In this document: positions 17,301 through 25,356 of the stretch, in pieces
How the letters are laid out: each line of letters begins with the position of its first letter
Numbering within the stretch: position 1 is the first letter of the stretch
Origin: JAKQIM01 sp029557965
GTDB taxonomy: Bacteria; Chloroflexota; Anaerolineae; Anaerolineales; UBA4823
Assembly: GCA_035341015.1 (NCBI GenBank)
Contig: DAOQUL010000015.1
Location: forward strand, 3,508 to 67,507
DNA length: 64,000 nt
Reading direction: 5' to 3'
Made by a program: the position numbers and the translations under genes
The notes under the pieces: generated by a model
What the model was told of the DNA's origin: nothing
The model's database searches: none
Seen by the model: only the letters and a program-made list of their open reading frames with translations

Positions 17301-18405
17301 GATACTCGACCAGGAAGTATTCCTCGGCTCCCAGTGATGGCGATTCCAGGCGCACCACCTGGCCCGAACCGGGCCCGCCCAGGTTTTCTACCGGTTGGAA
17401 GGGATAACCGGATGGCGCATAATAGTTGTTGTAGATCGTTGTGGGGGTCTCAAAACCCATCACCGAGCGTGACCAGGCATCGGGCCAGGCCGGGCTCTCG
17501 CCCATCCACAAAGGGCCCGCCCAGGCGCCGTCGCCCATCAAGCTCCAAAACCCCACCCCATTTGATGAGTAATCATAATCATACAAGTCGGGCAGCCCAA
17601 ACAGCATGTGGCCAAGCTCATGGCAGTACATGCCGATCGTCTGGTCGCCGGGCGTGTTCACATATTCGGTGTCAAACGAAAAACCATTCACCCACACGTT
17701 GTCCACCAGGATAGGGCCGGGCCCCTTGTCGCCGGTCATATTCCAGGCGCTGGACCAGATATCGTTGGGGCTGCCGGTCCACTCGCCCCCTGGCCCGGGG
17801 TGCACAAACGTGATGCCGTCCACAAAGCCGTCCCCGTCATTGTCGTACTGCGAGAAATCTACCCCGGCCTGGTCGAGCTTGGGGACGATATCTGCCACGA
17901 TCCCTTGCAAGTTATTTGGGTAGTTGCCAAACCCATTATCTGACTGGACGTAGTAGGTATACGGGTTGGATGCCTGGATCCAACCCAACACGCTGGGTTT
18001 GTCTTGTGCGATGGGGAGGATCGTAAAATTGCCGTATGAAATCTCGTCGTAATAATCGGCTACCGAAGGGGTTGCGCCAAAGACCAATTGGTCAAAGGAA
18101 GATGCGCTTACTTGCCCGGCATAATCAGAGAAGTCGACCAGCACCACCAGCAGGTTAAAGTTCCCGCTGGGTGGACTAGAAAGCGTAGCTGCCCGGTCAA
18201 TGCCTTTTGCCAGGTTGGCTTGCGTATCGGGCAGCGATATGCTCTCTGTCTTCGCCCGCTCTAGTAAATTAGGGTGGGGGGGTGCCGTATATAAGCTATC
18301 CGGCACAGACGGCGATTGGGCAAGGCCGCTTGCAGGCAAATAAGCTGGGTTGAACGGGTTGAGCACCAGGCAGGCACATAGCACCAAAGCGATTCTTGAG
18401 TACAT
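14344..18405 (-). CDS. Secreted M6-family metalloprotease with six PKD domains
   Basis: 1353 residues from the ATG at 18405, chosen because GGAGG lies just before it; the ATG at 18417 has none. The N-terminus (MYSRIALVLCACLVLNPF) is a signal peptide. Residues about 80-480 form an M6 (immune inhibitor A-like) peptidase with LLVVLVDFSD and the zinc site HELGHMLFGLPDLYD at about 262-276. A middle region contains an ABC-type-surface GATase-like segment (ILLVDDDRGMPN). Six PKD domains follow from about residue 870, each with a WDFGDG core; the last four are highly alike. The end has YLPIINK, a motif common at the tails of secreted Anaerolineae proteins as I recall them. It probably degrades extracellular protein. 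A large palindrome (18533-18554) lies upstream. Confidence 0.92.
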   Translation of the reverse strand: MYSRIALVLCACLVLNPFNPAYLPASGLAQSPSVPDSLYTAPPHPNLLERAKTESISLPDTQANLAKGIDRAATLSSPPSGNFNLLVVLVDFSDYAGQVSASSFDQLVFGATPSVADYYDEISYGNFTILPIAQDKPSVLGWIQASNPYTYYVQSDNGFGNYPNNLQGIVADIVPKLDQAGVDFSQYDNDGDGFVDGITFVHPGPGGEWTGSPNDIWSSAWNMTGDKGPGPILVDNVWVNGFSFDTEYVNTPGDQTIGMYCHELGHMLFGLPDLYDYDYSSNGVGFWSLMGDGAWAGPLWMGESPAWPDAWSRSVMGFETPTTIYNNYYAPSGYPFQPVENLGGPGSGQVVRLESPSLGAEEYFLVEYRDKTVSGSYDAYLPGSGLLVWHIDEEKWNNWEMNTYECTGTLTSPFSCAGCAIFHPLVALEQADGLQDLEYANNYGDNGDPFGANLVTGQVFAVTSNPDSGSYMANPCPSDSCIAMQVILSQSQFIIVDLRVNCLAGSSPPLSITITEPQGWALAGTDETYTVMVTNRGSSSIVTLAGNSAWPVGYFDLSTGVEIVAPSAFIPTGQSWRIGMRVSVPAGTPRGVGSPTQLTAAIPGFTYVAIVMTHTPECILLVDDDRGMPNVENTYLIALQNNKLYYDLWDTTLSGSPDPGTLAAHEMVIWFTGVPYYATITPRQEMALADYLDGGGNLFLSSQDYLYDVGPTAFSASYLRIKDFTDNTGFTNSIQGVAGNPVGNGIGLLPFTSATPNADLVLPLSPATTAFESIPGPTPNSLTYDSGTSKLLFLAWPFENLLPDGAKTVMAVAASWMGVPPIPIAGFTVAPVLACSSSPLTFTNTSTDATAFLWDFGDGITSTLTDTVHTYTVTTPQTYSVELSATNCCGLSSFTLPIPITPLPGAGFEQSAENVLVGETVFFTSTSTYADSLVWDFGDGVTSTLAAPTHAYAQNGAMIVSLSATNGCSSEVFTHTITVYQAAIAGFMPSTTLAAAGDMISFTNTSQNADTYTWDFGDGAGTSTETNPTYAYTNPGSYVASLLSANAVSSDTYTQTIVIYAPAVAGFTPSATIVEVNNPVTFTNTSQNADTYAWDFGDGTGTSTDVDPTYTYASPGSFIVTLEAANAHSSDVYTQTITVYEPAVAGFTPSATLAEAGTPLSFANTSQHADSYGWDFGDGIGTSTETNPIYIYTHAGTYTVTLEAANAYSTDMHTRTVVIYAAAVAGFTPSATQVLRGEQIHFINSSLNADTYAWDFGDGAGTSTQADPYYAYALAGTYTVTLMASNAYTSDTVQAVITVSEEQIWYTTYLPIINKTGQAAHTEITNNSAKLPDRADSLTGEYTSFDRNNPKQR
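14560..15970 (-). repeat. Six PKD-encoding DNA repeats of about 260-290 bases
   Basis: Six tandem units each carry ccatc-ccaaaatccca (minus strand WDFGDG) and the gcgctgggcgt-gaa-cc-gccaccgc block (AVAGFTPSAT). Units three to six are the most alike, suggesting more recent duplication and a site where assemblies or recombination could change copy number. Confidence 0.75.
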
Positions 18406-18532
18406 ACACGCCTCCATTCTTGGATATTAATGGCACTTTGTCCTGCCGAATGCTTTCGCCCCCACCGGCACGCATTTTGATCAATGTGTATTTATAGGGT
18501 ATGAGAAAACGCGATCTCGATATAGTGTCATT

Positions 18533-18554
18533 TGTCATATACTGGAATATGACA
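18533..18554. promoter_or_regulatory. Operator-like palindrome between divergent genes
   Basis: TGTCATAT (18533-18540) and ATATGACA (18547-18554) are perfect inverted arms around a six-base spacer (ACTGGA). A further direct half copy, TGTCAT, lies at 18526-18531. It sits in the 259-base gap between the M6 protease gene (minus) and the phosphoesterase gene (plus), so a dimeric regulator could control either or both. TATAAA lies near 18493 on the minus strand. Confidence 0.5.
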
Positions 18555-18664
18555 TTTGTTGGGCGGGTTTTGCCGGTGCTGCCAACAACATTTCTGTACG
18601 CCCAATATTGGTCTAATGGTTGACAACCGAAGCTGAAGGCGGTATAAGCAGGGCTGGACCAGCG

Positions 18665-19318
18665 ATGAAAATATTGGCCGTTAGCGACGTGGTGGTAGAC
18701 CGCATCTACAGCCCTCAGATCCGCACCCTGTATAGGGATGTGGACCTGGTGGTGGGATGCGGAGATTTGCCTTACTATTACCTGGAATACATTGTCAGTG
18801 CGTTGAATGTGCCCGTGTATTATGTGCGCGGCAACCATTCACATGTGGTTGAGTACAACGAGAGTGGCCCCTGTACAGACCCGCCCGGTGCTGTCGATTT
18901 GCACTGCCAGGCCGTTAACCATGGCGGGCTGCTGCTGGCGGGGGTAGAGGGCAGCCTGCGTTACCGAGAAGGGCCATTCCAATATTCGCAGAATGAGATG
19001 TGGTGGAATGTCTTCCGGCTGCTGCCATCGCTGCTGCACAACCGCCTGTTGTACGGTCGTTACCTGGATGTGTTCGTCACCCATGCGCCCCCCTGGAGTA
19101 TTCACGATCAAGAAGATTTACCCCACCAGGGGATCAAGGCCTTCTTGTGGTTTCTAAGGGTATTCCGCCCGGCTTATCATCTGCATGGCCACATTCACAT
19201 TTACCACCCCGGCACCATAACCCATACCTGGTACCATCGCAGCCAGGTGATCAACGTTTTTTCTCAGCGAGAGCTGGATATCCGGCTGCCTGGGCAGCCG
19301 CGGACTGATGGATCATGA
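18665..19318 (+). CDS. Calcineurin-like metallophosphoesterase
   Basis: 217 residues from the ATG at 18665 (MKILAVSDVVVDRIYSP). Metal-site motifs are visible: SDVVVD (D-x-H variant in which the His is replaced), GCGDLPYYYLEY (GD-x), VRGNHS (GNH), FVTHAPPW (H) and LHGHIHIYHP (GHxH). The first motif lacks the usual His (D-x-H reads D-V-V). It overlaps the next gene by four bases (ATGA), so the two are translationally coupled. The substrate may be a cyclic nucleotide or phosphoprotein, but nothing in the sequence decides. Confidence 0.82.
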   Translation: MKILAVSDVVVDRIYSPQIRTLYRDVDLVVGCGDLPYYYLEYIVSALNVPVYYVRGNHSHVVEYNESGPCTDPPGAVDLHCQAVNHGGLLLAGVEGSLRYREGPFQYSQNEMWWNVFRLLPSLLHNRLLYGRYLDVFVTHAPPWSIHDQEDLPHQGIKAFLWFLRVFRPAYHLHGHIHIYHPGTITHTWYHRSQVINVFSQRELDIRLPGQPRTDGS

Positions 19319-20625
19319 TTACCGATAAAATTGCCAGTGAAGATTTTGATTATGCCCTGCTGAAGGCTTTTTGGCGGCGGGTCATCTCTTGGATGACCGG
19401 CCAGAGCAATGAGCTGCTGCCGTTTCATGAGGTGCGCCAGCGGCTGCCGATGCGCGGGCAGCATTATGTTGGATTGAAACAGGTCGAGATTGATAAGATC
19501 ATTGGCAGCACGGGGCGCTACCAGGATTTTGACCGGGCTTTCTTGCCCCTTCAATCGCGCACCAAGGATCGTTGGGTCAGTATTGATAAGGCCCATTACG
19601 AAAAAGTGCGCCTGCCTCCGGTTGACCTGTACCAAATTGGGGATGTGTATTTTGTCAGAGATGGCAACCACCGGGTTTCGGTGGCACGCGAGCGCGGCCA
19701 GATGTACGTGGACGCTTATGTGATCGAGATTGACATCCCGGTTCCGCTGACGGCCGACCTGAAAGTGGATGATCTCCAACTCAAGCAGGAGTATGCGGCT
19801 TTCTTAGAGCAAACCGGTTTGCATGACCAACGCCCACAAGCCAGCTTTGAGACCAAAACCCCTGGTCAATATACTTTGTTGTTAGAGCACATTGATTTTC
19901 ACCGTTGGGAGCTGAACAAGCAGCGCGGGTCTGATGTTTCGTTGGATGAGGCATCTGTTTCTTGGTACGACCATGTTTACCTGCCTCTGATTGAGGCAGT
20001 GCGGGCCCAGAAGGTGCTGCGCTCTTTCCCCTCTGCCAGCGAAGTGGACCTCTACTTGTGGGTAGTTAAATACCAGTGGTATTTGCGCGAGGCCTATGCC
20101 GATGATGCCCCCGGAGAAGACGTCTCGCCCCAAGAAGCCAAGAAAGAGGCCGCCCGCCAGTTGGCCGAAGAATCGCCGCAGCCGGTGGTGCGCAAATTGG
20201 CCAATGTACTAAAACGGGCTGACTGGGTGGAAGCCCTGGCGCTCAAGCTGGAGCAAACCGCTTTTCTAGAGCAAACAGGCCTGTTGGCGCTGCGTCCCGA
20301 TGCCCGGGTGGCAACAACTGTGCCGGGGCAGTACACCAAGCTGATCGAGCATATCGCCGTTCACCGCTGGTACTTGGGTGAGCAGCGTCAATCTGAGGCG
20401 CCCTACAGCGATGCCGTGGCTTCGTGGTATGACCAGGTTTACATGCCCCTGGTCAACCTGTTGCGCGAGCAGGGTACATTGCAGAAATTTCCCGAACGTA
20501 CAGAGACGGACCTGTACCTGTGGGTGATCGAACACCAGGCCTGGCTGAAAGCAGTCTATGGAGAAGATGTCAGCCTGGAAGATGCCGCCCTGAAACTGAC
20601 ACGTCAAGAAGACCCTGGTGCGTGA
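19315..20625 (+). CDS. 'DGNHR' ParB-like domain protein with a duplicated helical block
   Basis: 436 residues, family not named with certainty. Residues about 15-150 form a domain with IIGSTGRYQDFDRAFLP and VYFVRDGNHRVSVARERG. The DGNHR-x-x-x-A core resembles the ParB/DGQHR fold. A block then occurs twice, at about 161-258 and 315-430. Its landmarks are FLEQTGL, PGQY-x-x-L-x-EHI-x-x-HRW, SWYD-x-VY-x-PL and DLYLWV-x-x-x-Q-x-WL. The second half of the block recalls DUF4032 (EHRWYL), with low certainty. The first 270 residues are paralogous to the convergent gene 20658-22406. It is coupled to the phosphoesterase by ATGA. No signal or membrane segment is seen, so it is cytoplasmic. Confidence 0.7.
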   Translation: MITDKIASEDFDYALLKAFWRRVISWMTGQSNELLPFHEVRQRLPMRGQHYVGLKQVEIDKIIGSTGRYQDFDRAFLPLQSRTKDRWVSIDKAHYEKVRLPPVDLYQIGDVYFVRDGNHRVSVARERGQMYVDAYVIEIDIPVPLTADLKVDDLQLKQEYAAFLEQTGLHDQRPQASFETKTPGQYTLLLEHIDFHRWELNKQRGSDVSLDEASVSWYDHVYLPLIEAVRAQKVLRSFPSASEVDLYLWVVKYQWYLREAYADDAPGEDVSPQEAKKEAARQLAEESPQPVVRKLANVLKRADWVEALALKLEQTAFLEQTGLLALRPDARVATTVPGQYTKLIEHIAVHRWYLGEQRQSEAPYSDAVASWYDQVYMPLVNLLREQGTLQKFPERTETDLYLWVIEHQAWLKAVYGEDVSLEDAALKLTRQEDPGA

Positions 20626-20657
20626 GCCTTAGAAGCAGTCTCTACTTTTTCGATAAC

Positions 20658-22406
20658 TCAGCGACATAACAGCAGGGGGCGCTGTGCCTGCCGCAGCACC
20701 TCATCTACGGCACTCCCCAGCACCGCTTGTAAGAGCGGGCTGCGGCCGTAGCTGCCCATCAAGAGCAGGTCGGCATCGAATTCGTCGGCGGCGCGCAAGA
20801 TCTCTTCAGCAACACGTCCTTCAACAAGCGTGTACGTGGCTTCAACGCCATGGCTTTCCATATATTGGCGCGCTGCCGACAGGGTATCGGGTGCAACGCG
20901 CCCGCTTTCAACCACGCTGATGATCTGAAGTGGAATGTGCCATCGCCCTCCCAGGTAGGCGGCTATGAACAAGGCTTCTTGGGCTTTGGGGCTGCCATCG
21001 TAGGCCAGCAAGGCCCGCTGCAGGTCTCTGGCGTGTTTTGGCGCTGCCAGGATGGGCGTTGGGCAGCGCTGTACCAGGGTGCGGAAACCTGGCTCGAGCA
21101 GTGCCTTTGCCCCCGATTCGGGTGGATAGGTCAGGTTGACCACCACCAGGTCTTTGCTGCGGGCGTACTCGCTGATCTTGCGGGCCACGTCTCCGGTATC
21201 AATCTCCAGCCGGTTTTCGCCTTCCAGGCCGGCCTCCTGGCAGCGGCGGGCAAACGCTTCTTGAATGGCCTGGGCTTCGGGGCTGTGAGCCTGTGCTTCA
21301 TCGGACGCAATGTAGAGACCCTGCAGGCGAGCCGGCTCGCGCCGCGCCACCACAAGGGCCTGCTCTAAGGCCACCCAGCCATCTTCTTGACCGTTGAGGG
21401 GCACCAGGACCTCGCCAAAAAGGTGATCTGGCTGCCAGCCAGGGCTTTCTTTGTCCTGCAATTCAAGATGAGATGAACTTTCTTCCAGCGAACCGGGCGA
21501 GACCTTGCCTAACATCCTGGCTCCCAGGCGCGCCGCCACCCGGCCCGGGCGAGGGCTGCGCTTGGCTGCCAGGTCGCTGGCAGCTTGCTCGGGCGTGACC
21601 TGGCGGCTTAGTTCTTCTTCCAGCGCGGCGCGGTGTTCGGCCAGCCAAAGGTATAGATCGGCTTCGGTGCGGCCCGGAAAATCTCGCAGCAGGCCGCGTT
21701 CGCGGATGATCTCAACCACGGGCGTATAGACTGTATCGTACCAGTGAGCCGCCGCCTCAGAATATGCGATCTCGCGCTGTTGTTCCAGGCCCATGTAATA
21801 ACGGTGTACGTCGATATGGGTTTCTAGCTCGGCGTATTTGCCAGGCACGGTTGTGCGGATGTCAGCCTGCGGGCGTTGTGTATCCAGGAGGGTGTGGTCC
21901 AAGAAGTCTACATATTCGGCCTTGAGGATGATGTCGTCGGGCCGGTCTTGGGGGGCGATGGGCACGCGGCTGTTGACCTCGGTGACATAAGCCTGGATGT
22001 GGCTGGCGCCAAGCTGGCGCGCCACTGAGACGCGGTGGTTGCCATCGCTGACAAAATAGACCTGGCCGATTTGATACACCTCAATGGGCGGGGGGCCTTC
22101 CAATGAATAAGAGGTCAGCTTAACCCTAGCCCACCGGTCTGCATCCACGTTGGCGCGCGGCAAGAAATCTCGCGTGAAATCCTCGTAGCGGTTCACGCTG
22201 CCCACGATGCTGTCGAGCGGGATCTCTTGGATCACCCTGCGTGCCCCCACCTGCGCTTTAAGCTTCTGGCGAACTTCCTCGAACGAGAGCAGCTCAGAGG
22301 ATGTGCCTGTCAGGCGGGCCATCAGCTCGCGCAGCGAAGCCTTCTGGCGGGCATCCCAGTAATCTTGAATGGCGCTAGCCAGGTTGATGGTGTTTTCGGC
22401 GGTCAT
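20658..22406 (-). CDS. 'DGNHR' ParB-like domain fused to two UspA domains
   Basis: 582 residues. Residues about 1-270 match the neighbour at 19315-20625 (IVGSVNRYEDFTRDFLP; VYFVSDGNHRVSVARQLG; one copy of the HRYYM/WYDTVYTPV/DLYLWLAEH block). A Pro/Arg-rich linker leads to two tandem universal stress protein domains, at about 330-450 and 455-582. The second keeps the ATP-binding pattern G-x2-G-x9-GS (GSYGRSPLLQAVLGS), while the first has lost it. It would be a cytoplasmic ATP- or stress-responsive protein with a possible nucleic-acid-binding or nucleotide-binding head. Its start overlaps the end of the beta-helix gene by 32 bases on the same strand. Confidence 0.75.
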   Translation of the reverse strand: MTAENTINLASAIQDYWDARQKASLRELMARLTGTSSELLSFEEVRQKLKAQVGARRVIQEIPLDSIVGSVNRYEDFTRDFLPRANVDADRWARVKLTSYSLEGPPPIEVYQIGQVYFVSDGNHRVSVARQLGASHIQAYVTEVNSRVPIAPQDRPDDIILKAEYVDFLDHTLLDTQRPQADIRTTVPGKYAELETHIDVHRYYMGLEQQREIAYSEAAAHWYDTVYTPVVEIIRERGLLRDFPGRTEADLYLWLAEHRAALEEELSRQVTPEQAASDLAAKRSPRPGRVAARLGARMLGKVSPGSLEESSSHLELQDKESPGWQPDHLFGEVLVPLNGQEDGWVALEQALVVARREPARLQGLYIASDEAQAHSPEAQAIQEAFARRCQEAGLEGENRLEIDTGDVARKISEYARSKDLVVVNLTYPPESGAKALLEPGFRTLVQRCPTPILAAPKHARDLQRALLAYDGSPKAQEALFIAAYLGGRWHIPLQIISVVESGRVAPDTLSAARQYMESHGVEATYTLVEGRVAEEILRAADEFDADLLLMGSYGRSPLLQAVLGSAVDEVLRQAQRPLLLCR

Positions 22407-23664
22407 AGCGGGTGCCAGTATTTTCTTCTGTAATGGTGTCGATAATGCGTACGAAGTCTAGGTCCATCTGGTTATTCTCCAGCCGGTTACGCCGGATGGC
22501 ATGGTGATGCGGCATTGGGGCGGGTAGACCCCATTCGCCCGTGGGCGGCAGAGGGCGCACCCCATGATCCTGGTCGGCGGCAATGCGGATGGCTTTGCGG
22601 TTGTTGTGGAAGGTGTTGCCTTCTACCACCCAGTTGTGGCTGGTGTCGTTATCGGGCACGCCCTTGGCAAAAGCCGGGACTTGCTTGCTCCACAACAGCA
22701 GGCCATGGCCATTGTTTTGGAAAAGGTTGTTGCGCACCTCGAAATGGCAGCCATTCTCGGTGGCTATGCCAGCCAGGCGGTTGTTGATGATCTGGTTATT
22801 CTCTAATACGCCATTGGAAGAAAACCCCAACCAGAAACCATAGTTGCTGGCATTGGCATAGTTCCCGCGGAACACGTTGCCTGAGCAGAAGGTGGCCTCA
22901 AAGGCAATGTTGGGGCTGTAAGATCCGTCGTTTTCTTCGAACAGGTTGTCATTACATCCCACCGGCTCAAATTCAGAGGTCATGCCGCCCACGAAGAATC
23001 CATCGCCGCCCATGCGGGCATTGTTGCGCCGGAAGGTGTTGCGGCAAGAATTGTATACCATCAAGAAACCGGCCGCATCTGCCCCCAGGTGCCCGGTTCT
23101 CTCGCCGTGCGGTTGGTAACGGCAGCAGTAATCGGCCGTATTGGCTTCAAACAGGCTGTCGCAGGTGTCATACAGGTGAAAGCCCCAGCCGCTGCAGTAA
23201 CTGGCATTGTTGCTGCGCACAGCCAGGTGTTGGCAGTGGTAGGTGTGCAAGCCGTTCATTTGATGCTGCAGGTCGTTGTCCAGCACCTGGCTGTGGCTGA
23301 CATTCTTGAGAAAGATGCCGCCTCCGTAGCTTTTTTCTGCTGGCAGCCACACGTTTAAGAAAATGGTGTTTGCAGGCGTCTCGGCAGTGGCGGTGATCCG
23401 GCAGTTGCTGATCGTCAGGTTCTGGCTATCTTGGGCATGAATGCCGAATTCGTATTCTTGCAGGCGCAGGTTCTTGATCGTCACGTTGCTGCGCCCAGAG
23501 ATCCGGATGCCGCGGCCAAACCGTTCTTTGCCCACCAGCAGCGCGCCATTGCCGTCCAGGGTGATGCCGTCCTCTAGAATCGTCAGGCCGTTTGGTACGT
23601 AGTAAATGCCCGACTCGAGCTTGGTGTCCTCAGTGATGTAAAGGTCATCAGTAGGGGTGATCAT
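22375..23664 (-). CDS. Parallel beta-helix (NosD-like) protein
   Basis: 429 residues without a signal peptide. From about residue 30 it consists of turns of the right-handed parallel beta-helix, with asparagine ladders (NVTIKNLRLQEYEFGIHAQD; NNLFQNNGHGLLL; NDNLFEENDGSY), as in NosD/PF05048 and pectate-lyase-like folds. The start MITPTDDLYITEDTKLESG and the line NGLTILEDGITLDGNGALL are typical of 'right-handed parallel beta-helix repeat-containing' proteins. No catalytic acid set is obvious. It might bind or cleave a polysaccharide, although the lack of an export signal argues for a cytoplasmic or non-classical location. A TAAAAT box lies six bases before the ATG. Confidence 0.85.
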   Translation of the reverse strand: MITPTDDLYITEDTKLESGIYYVPNGLTILEDGITLDGNGALLVGKERFGRGIRISGRSNVTIKNLRLQEYEFGIHAQDSQNLTISNCRITATAETPANTIFLNVWLPAEKSYGGGIFLKNVSHSQVLDNDLQHQMNGLHTYHCQHLAVRSNNASYCSGWGFHLYDTCDSLFEANTADYCCRYQPHGERTGHLGADAAGFLMVYNSCRNTFRRNNARMGGDGFFVGGMTSEFEPVGCNDNLFEENDGSYSPNIAFEATFCSGNVFRGNYANASNYGFWLGFSSNGVLENNQIINNRLAGIATENGCHFEVRNNLFQNNGHGLLLWSKQVPAFAKGVPDNDTSHNWVVEGNTFHNNRKAIRIAADQDHGVRPLPPTGEWGLPAPMPHHHAIRRNRLENNQMDLDFVRIIDTITEENTGTRYDRRKHHQPG

Positions 23665-23670
23665 ATGCTT

Positions 23671-23676
23671 ATTTTA
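23671..23676 (-). promoter_or_regulatory. -10 box of a leaderless-type promoter (beta-helix gene)
   Basis: On the minus strand TAAAAT ends six bases before the ATG at 23664. There is no ribosome site between them. Confidence 0.4.
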
Positions 23677-23746
23677 CCCGCAGTTGTGAGAATAGGAAGA
23701 ATATGGGATAGAGGAAAATGCTAAATACGTGTATACTCAAAACAAG

Positions 23747-25156
23747 ATGGCTTTCAAGAAGCTCAACCTTGGATTCTTGCGCTTCCCTGGCGGCGAGGAA
23801 TATGATCCTGCTGCCGTGATTCGCGAGTACAGTGTGAATGTCAGCAGTGTGGTTGATCTTGAGAAACTTGAACAAGTATCGGTCAATGTGATCGGCAAAG
23901 CCATTGGCACGAAGCGCGGCCGTCTGTTCCTTGTCGAACATATCACCACCGCCAACAGCAGTCATTTTATGCTTAAGCCTATCCGGCCGGGTGAAACCGT
24001 CTTGCCTGCTGCCATTGGCAAGGCCAACCAGGGCGAGAACAGCAAACCGGCCTCCGTTGCGGTCAAGGAATACCGGCTGGAGGCCAGTAGTCCCCTGGTA
24101 GCGTATTTTCTACAGGCTCGCCAGCCGCTTGAACAGCGCGAGATCGAATCGGCACAGCGTTTTCGCGAGTTGACTGCCGAGGAACGCCGCTGGCTGGCGG
24201 CCTTGGAGATGGATGTGTACGTGCCGGTATTCTCCAAATCCGGCTGGATTGGGCTGTTGACCCTGGGGGGGAAGCTTGCCAGCAATGGGTTTGCCGAGCA
24301 AGACCTGGTCTTGTTGGGCACCCTGGCCGACCTGGCAGCCGTGGCGCTGGAAAATGCACGCCTGGTCAACGGCCTGGCGCAGGCCAATCGAGGCCTGAAA
24401 CAAGCCCAGCAGGACATTGAACAGGCCAATGTGCGCTTGCGCGAGATGGACGAACTGAAGTCTTCTTTTCTCAGTGTTATCACGCATGAGATGCGCACGC
24501 CGCTTGCCAACATGGCTTTTTCCATGCAGATCATGCAGATGTACGGCGACACAAACTTCCTGCCCGAGCAGCGTGAACAGTTAGATCAAATTGGCGCTAA
24601 CCTGGCCACTGCGCGCCGTATGATCGACAACCTGGTTACCTTTGCCTCTTTCTTGAATAAACAGGTCAGGCTGAGCCTCGAGCCGGTGGATTTCAAGCTT
24701 TTGGTGCTCGAGGCGCTGGTGCCGCTCAAGCCAGCTGCAGATGACAAAAAGCTGGATTTGCAGATCTCCAGCGTTGGCGATATGCCTGCCGTTCATGCCG
24801 ATGTGAGCCTGGTCAAAGATGCCATCCAACACCTGGTACACAATGCCATCAAATATACAAATGAGGGCGGTAGTGTATGGGTAAGTTCTTGGGCCACAAC
24901 GGATGCGGTCTGTTTTGATGTAAAAGATAACGGTGTGGGCGTGCCCCCCGAGAAGTTAAAGGCATTGTGGGATAGCTTCAGCCAGGCCACGGATCCTCTG
25001 CGGCGCGGCCTTGAAGGCCTTGGATTGGGCCTGTCATTGGTACGCTTCATAGTGGCCGCCCATAACGGTAAGGTGTGGGTTGAAAGCGAGCCTGGCAAAG
25101 GAAGCACATTTGGCTTTCAAATCCCGATCAAGGGACCGCCGGTGGCCATGCAGTAA
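23747..25156 (+). CDS. Soluble GAF-domain histidine kinase
   Basis: 469 residues from ATG 23747; a GTG at 23729 is a possible alternative, but the TATACT at 23732-23737 lies inside that extension. The first 230 residues form a GAF-type sensor (RLFLVEHITTANSSHFML; ERRWLAALEMDVYVPVFSKSG; LGTLADLAAVALENARLV). A short coiled coil leads to HisKA with LSVITHEMRTPLANM (His247), then a HATPase with HLVHNAIKYTNEGG, DVKDNGVGVPPEKL and GLGLGLSLVRFIVAAHNGKVW. It has no membrane segments, so the input is probably a cytoplasmic ligand or partner. No response regulator is next to it. It is divergent from the beta-helix gene, 82 bases apart. Confidence 0.9.
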   Translation: MAFKKLNLGFLRFPGGEEYDPAAVIREYSVNVSSVVDLEKLEQVSVNVIGKAIGTKRGRLFLVEHITTANSSHFMLKPIRPGETVLPAAIGKANQGENSKPASVAVKEYRLEASSPLVAYFLQARQPLEQREIESAQRFRELTAEERRWLAALEMDVYVPVFSKSGWIGLLTLGGKLASNGFAEQDLVLLGTLADLAAVALENARLVNGLAQANRGLKQAQQDIEQANVRLREMDELKSSFLSVITHEMRTPLANMAFSMQIMQMYGDTNFLPEQREQLDQIGANLATARRMIDNLVTFASFLNKQVRLSLEPVDFKLLVLEALVPLKPAADDKKLDLQISSVGDMPAVHADVSLVKDAIQHLVHNAIKYTNEGGSVWVSSWATTDAVCFDVKDNGVGVPPEKLKALWDSFSQATDPLRRGLEGLGLGLSLVRFIVAAHNGKVWVESEPGKGSTFGFQIPIKGPPVAMQ

Positions 25157-25207
25157 TTGATCGCCTGGCGGCATGACGTTGCCCTGGTTTGAGATTCGCC
25201 CGCCCGC

Positions 25208-25237
25208 GAAACTTAAAAGTTTCAAATTGCGTATAAT
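25208..25237 (+). promoter_or_regulatory. Promoter with palindrome over the -35 (LiaF-like operon)
   Basis: TATAAT is at 25232-25237. The -35 position (25209-25214) falls inside a palindrome, GAAACTT-AA-AAGTTTC (25208-25223). There is no consensus -35, so an activator or repressor bound to the palindrome would be expected to set expression. Confidence 0.5.
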
Positions 25238-25250
25238 AATTTAGAACTGG

Positions 25251-25346
25251 ATGTATACTAATATCGTATCATCCTGTTACGAGGGGGATGGAGCGCTGGT
25301 GGTCAATGCCGCCACAAGCATTCCATCCCTTATCTTTTTGGGCTAA
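25251..25346 (+). CDS. Possible 31-residue leader peptide of the membrane operon
   Basis: The ATG at 25251 opens MYTNIVSSCYEGDGALVVNA and stops at TAA (25344-25346). The stop is shared with the ribosome site TAAGGAGG of the next gene. It starts 13 bases past the -10, so the leader would be very short. Its second half is encoded by the hairpin at 25285-25329. This layout would allow attenuation or translational coupling. Existence as a peptide is unproven. Confidence 0.3.
   Translation: MYTNIVSSCYEGDGALVVNAATSIPSLIFLG
25285..25329 (+). promoter_or_regulatory. Leader hairpin followed by a U-rich stretch (possible attenuator)
   Basis: GGGATGGA (25285-25292) pairs with TCCATCCC (25322-25329). 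An inner stem TGGTGG/CCGCCA (one G-U pair) closes the loop. TTATCTTTTT follows directly. It lies between the promoter and the first gene of the operon, where terminator formation would stop transcription. Confidence 0.45.
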
Positions 25347-25356
25347 GGAGGCATGT

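Noticed and set aside
25288..25356. Extended start of the first LiaF-like gene
   Set aside because: It reads through the leader hairpin and lacks a ribosome site, unlike ATG 25357 with AGGAGG.
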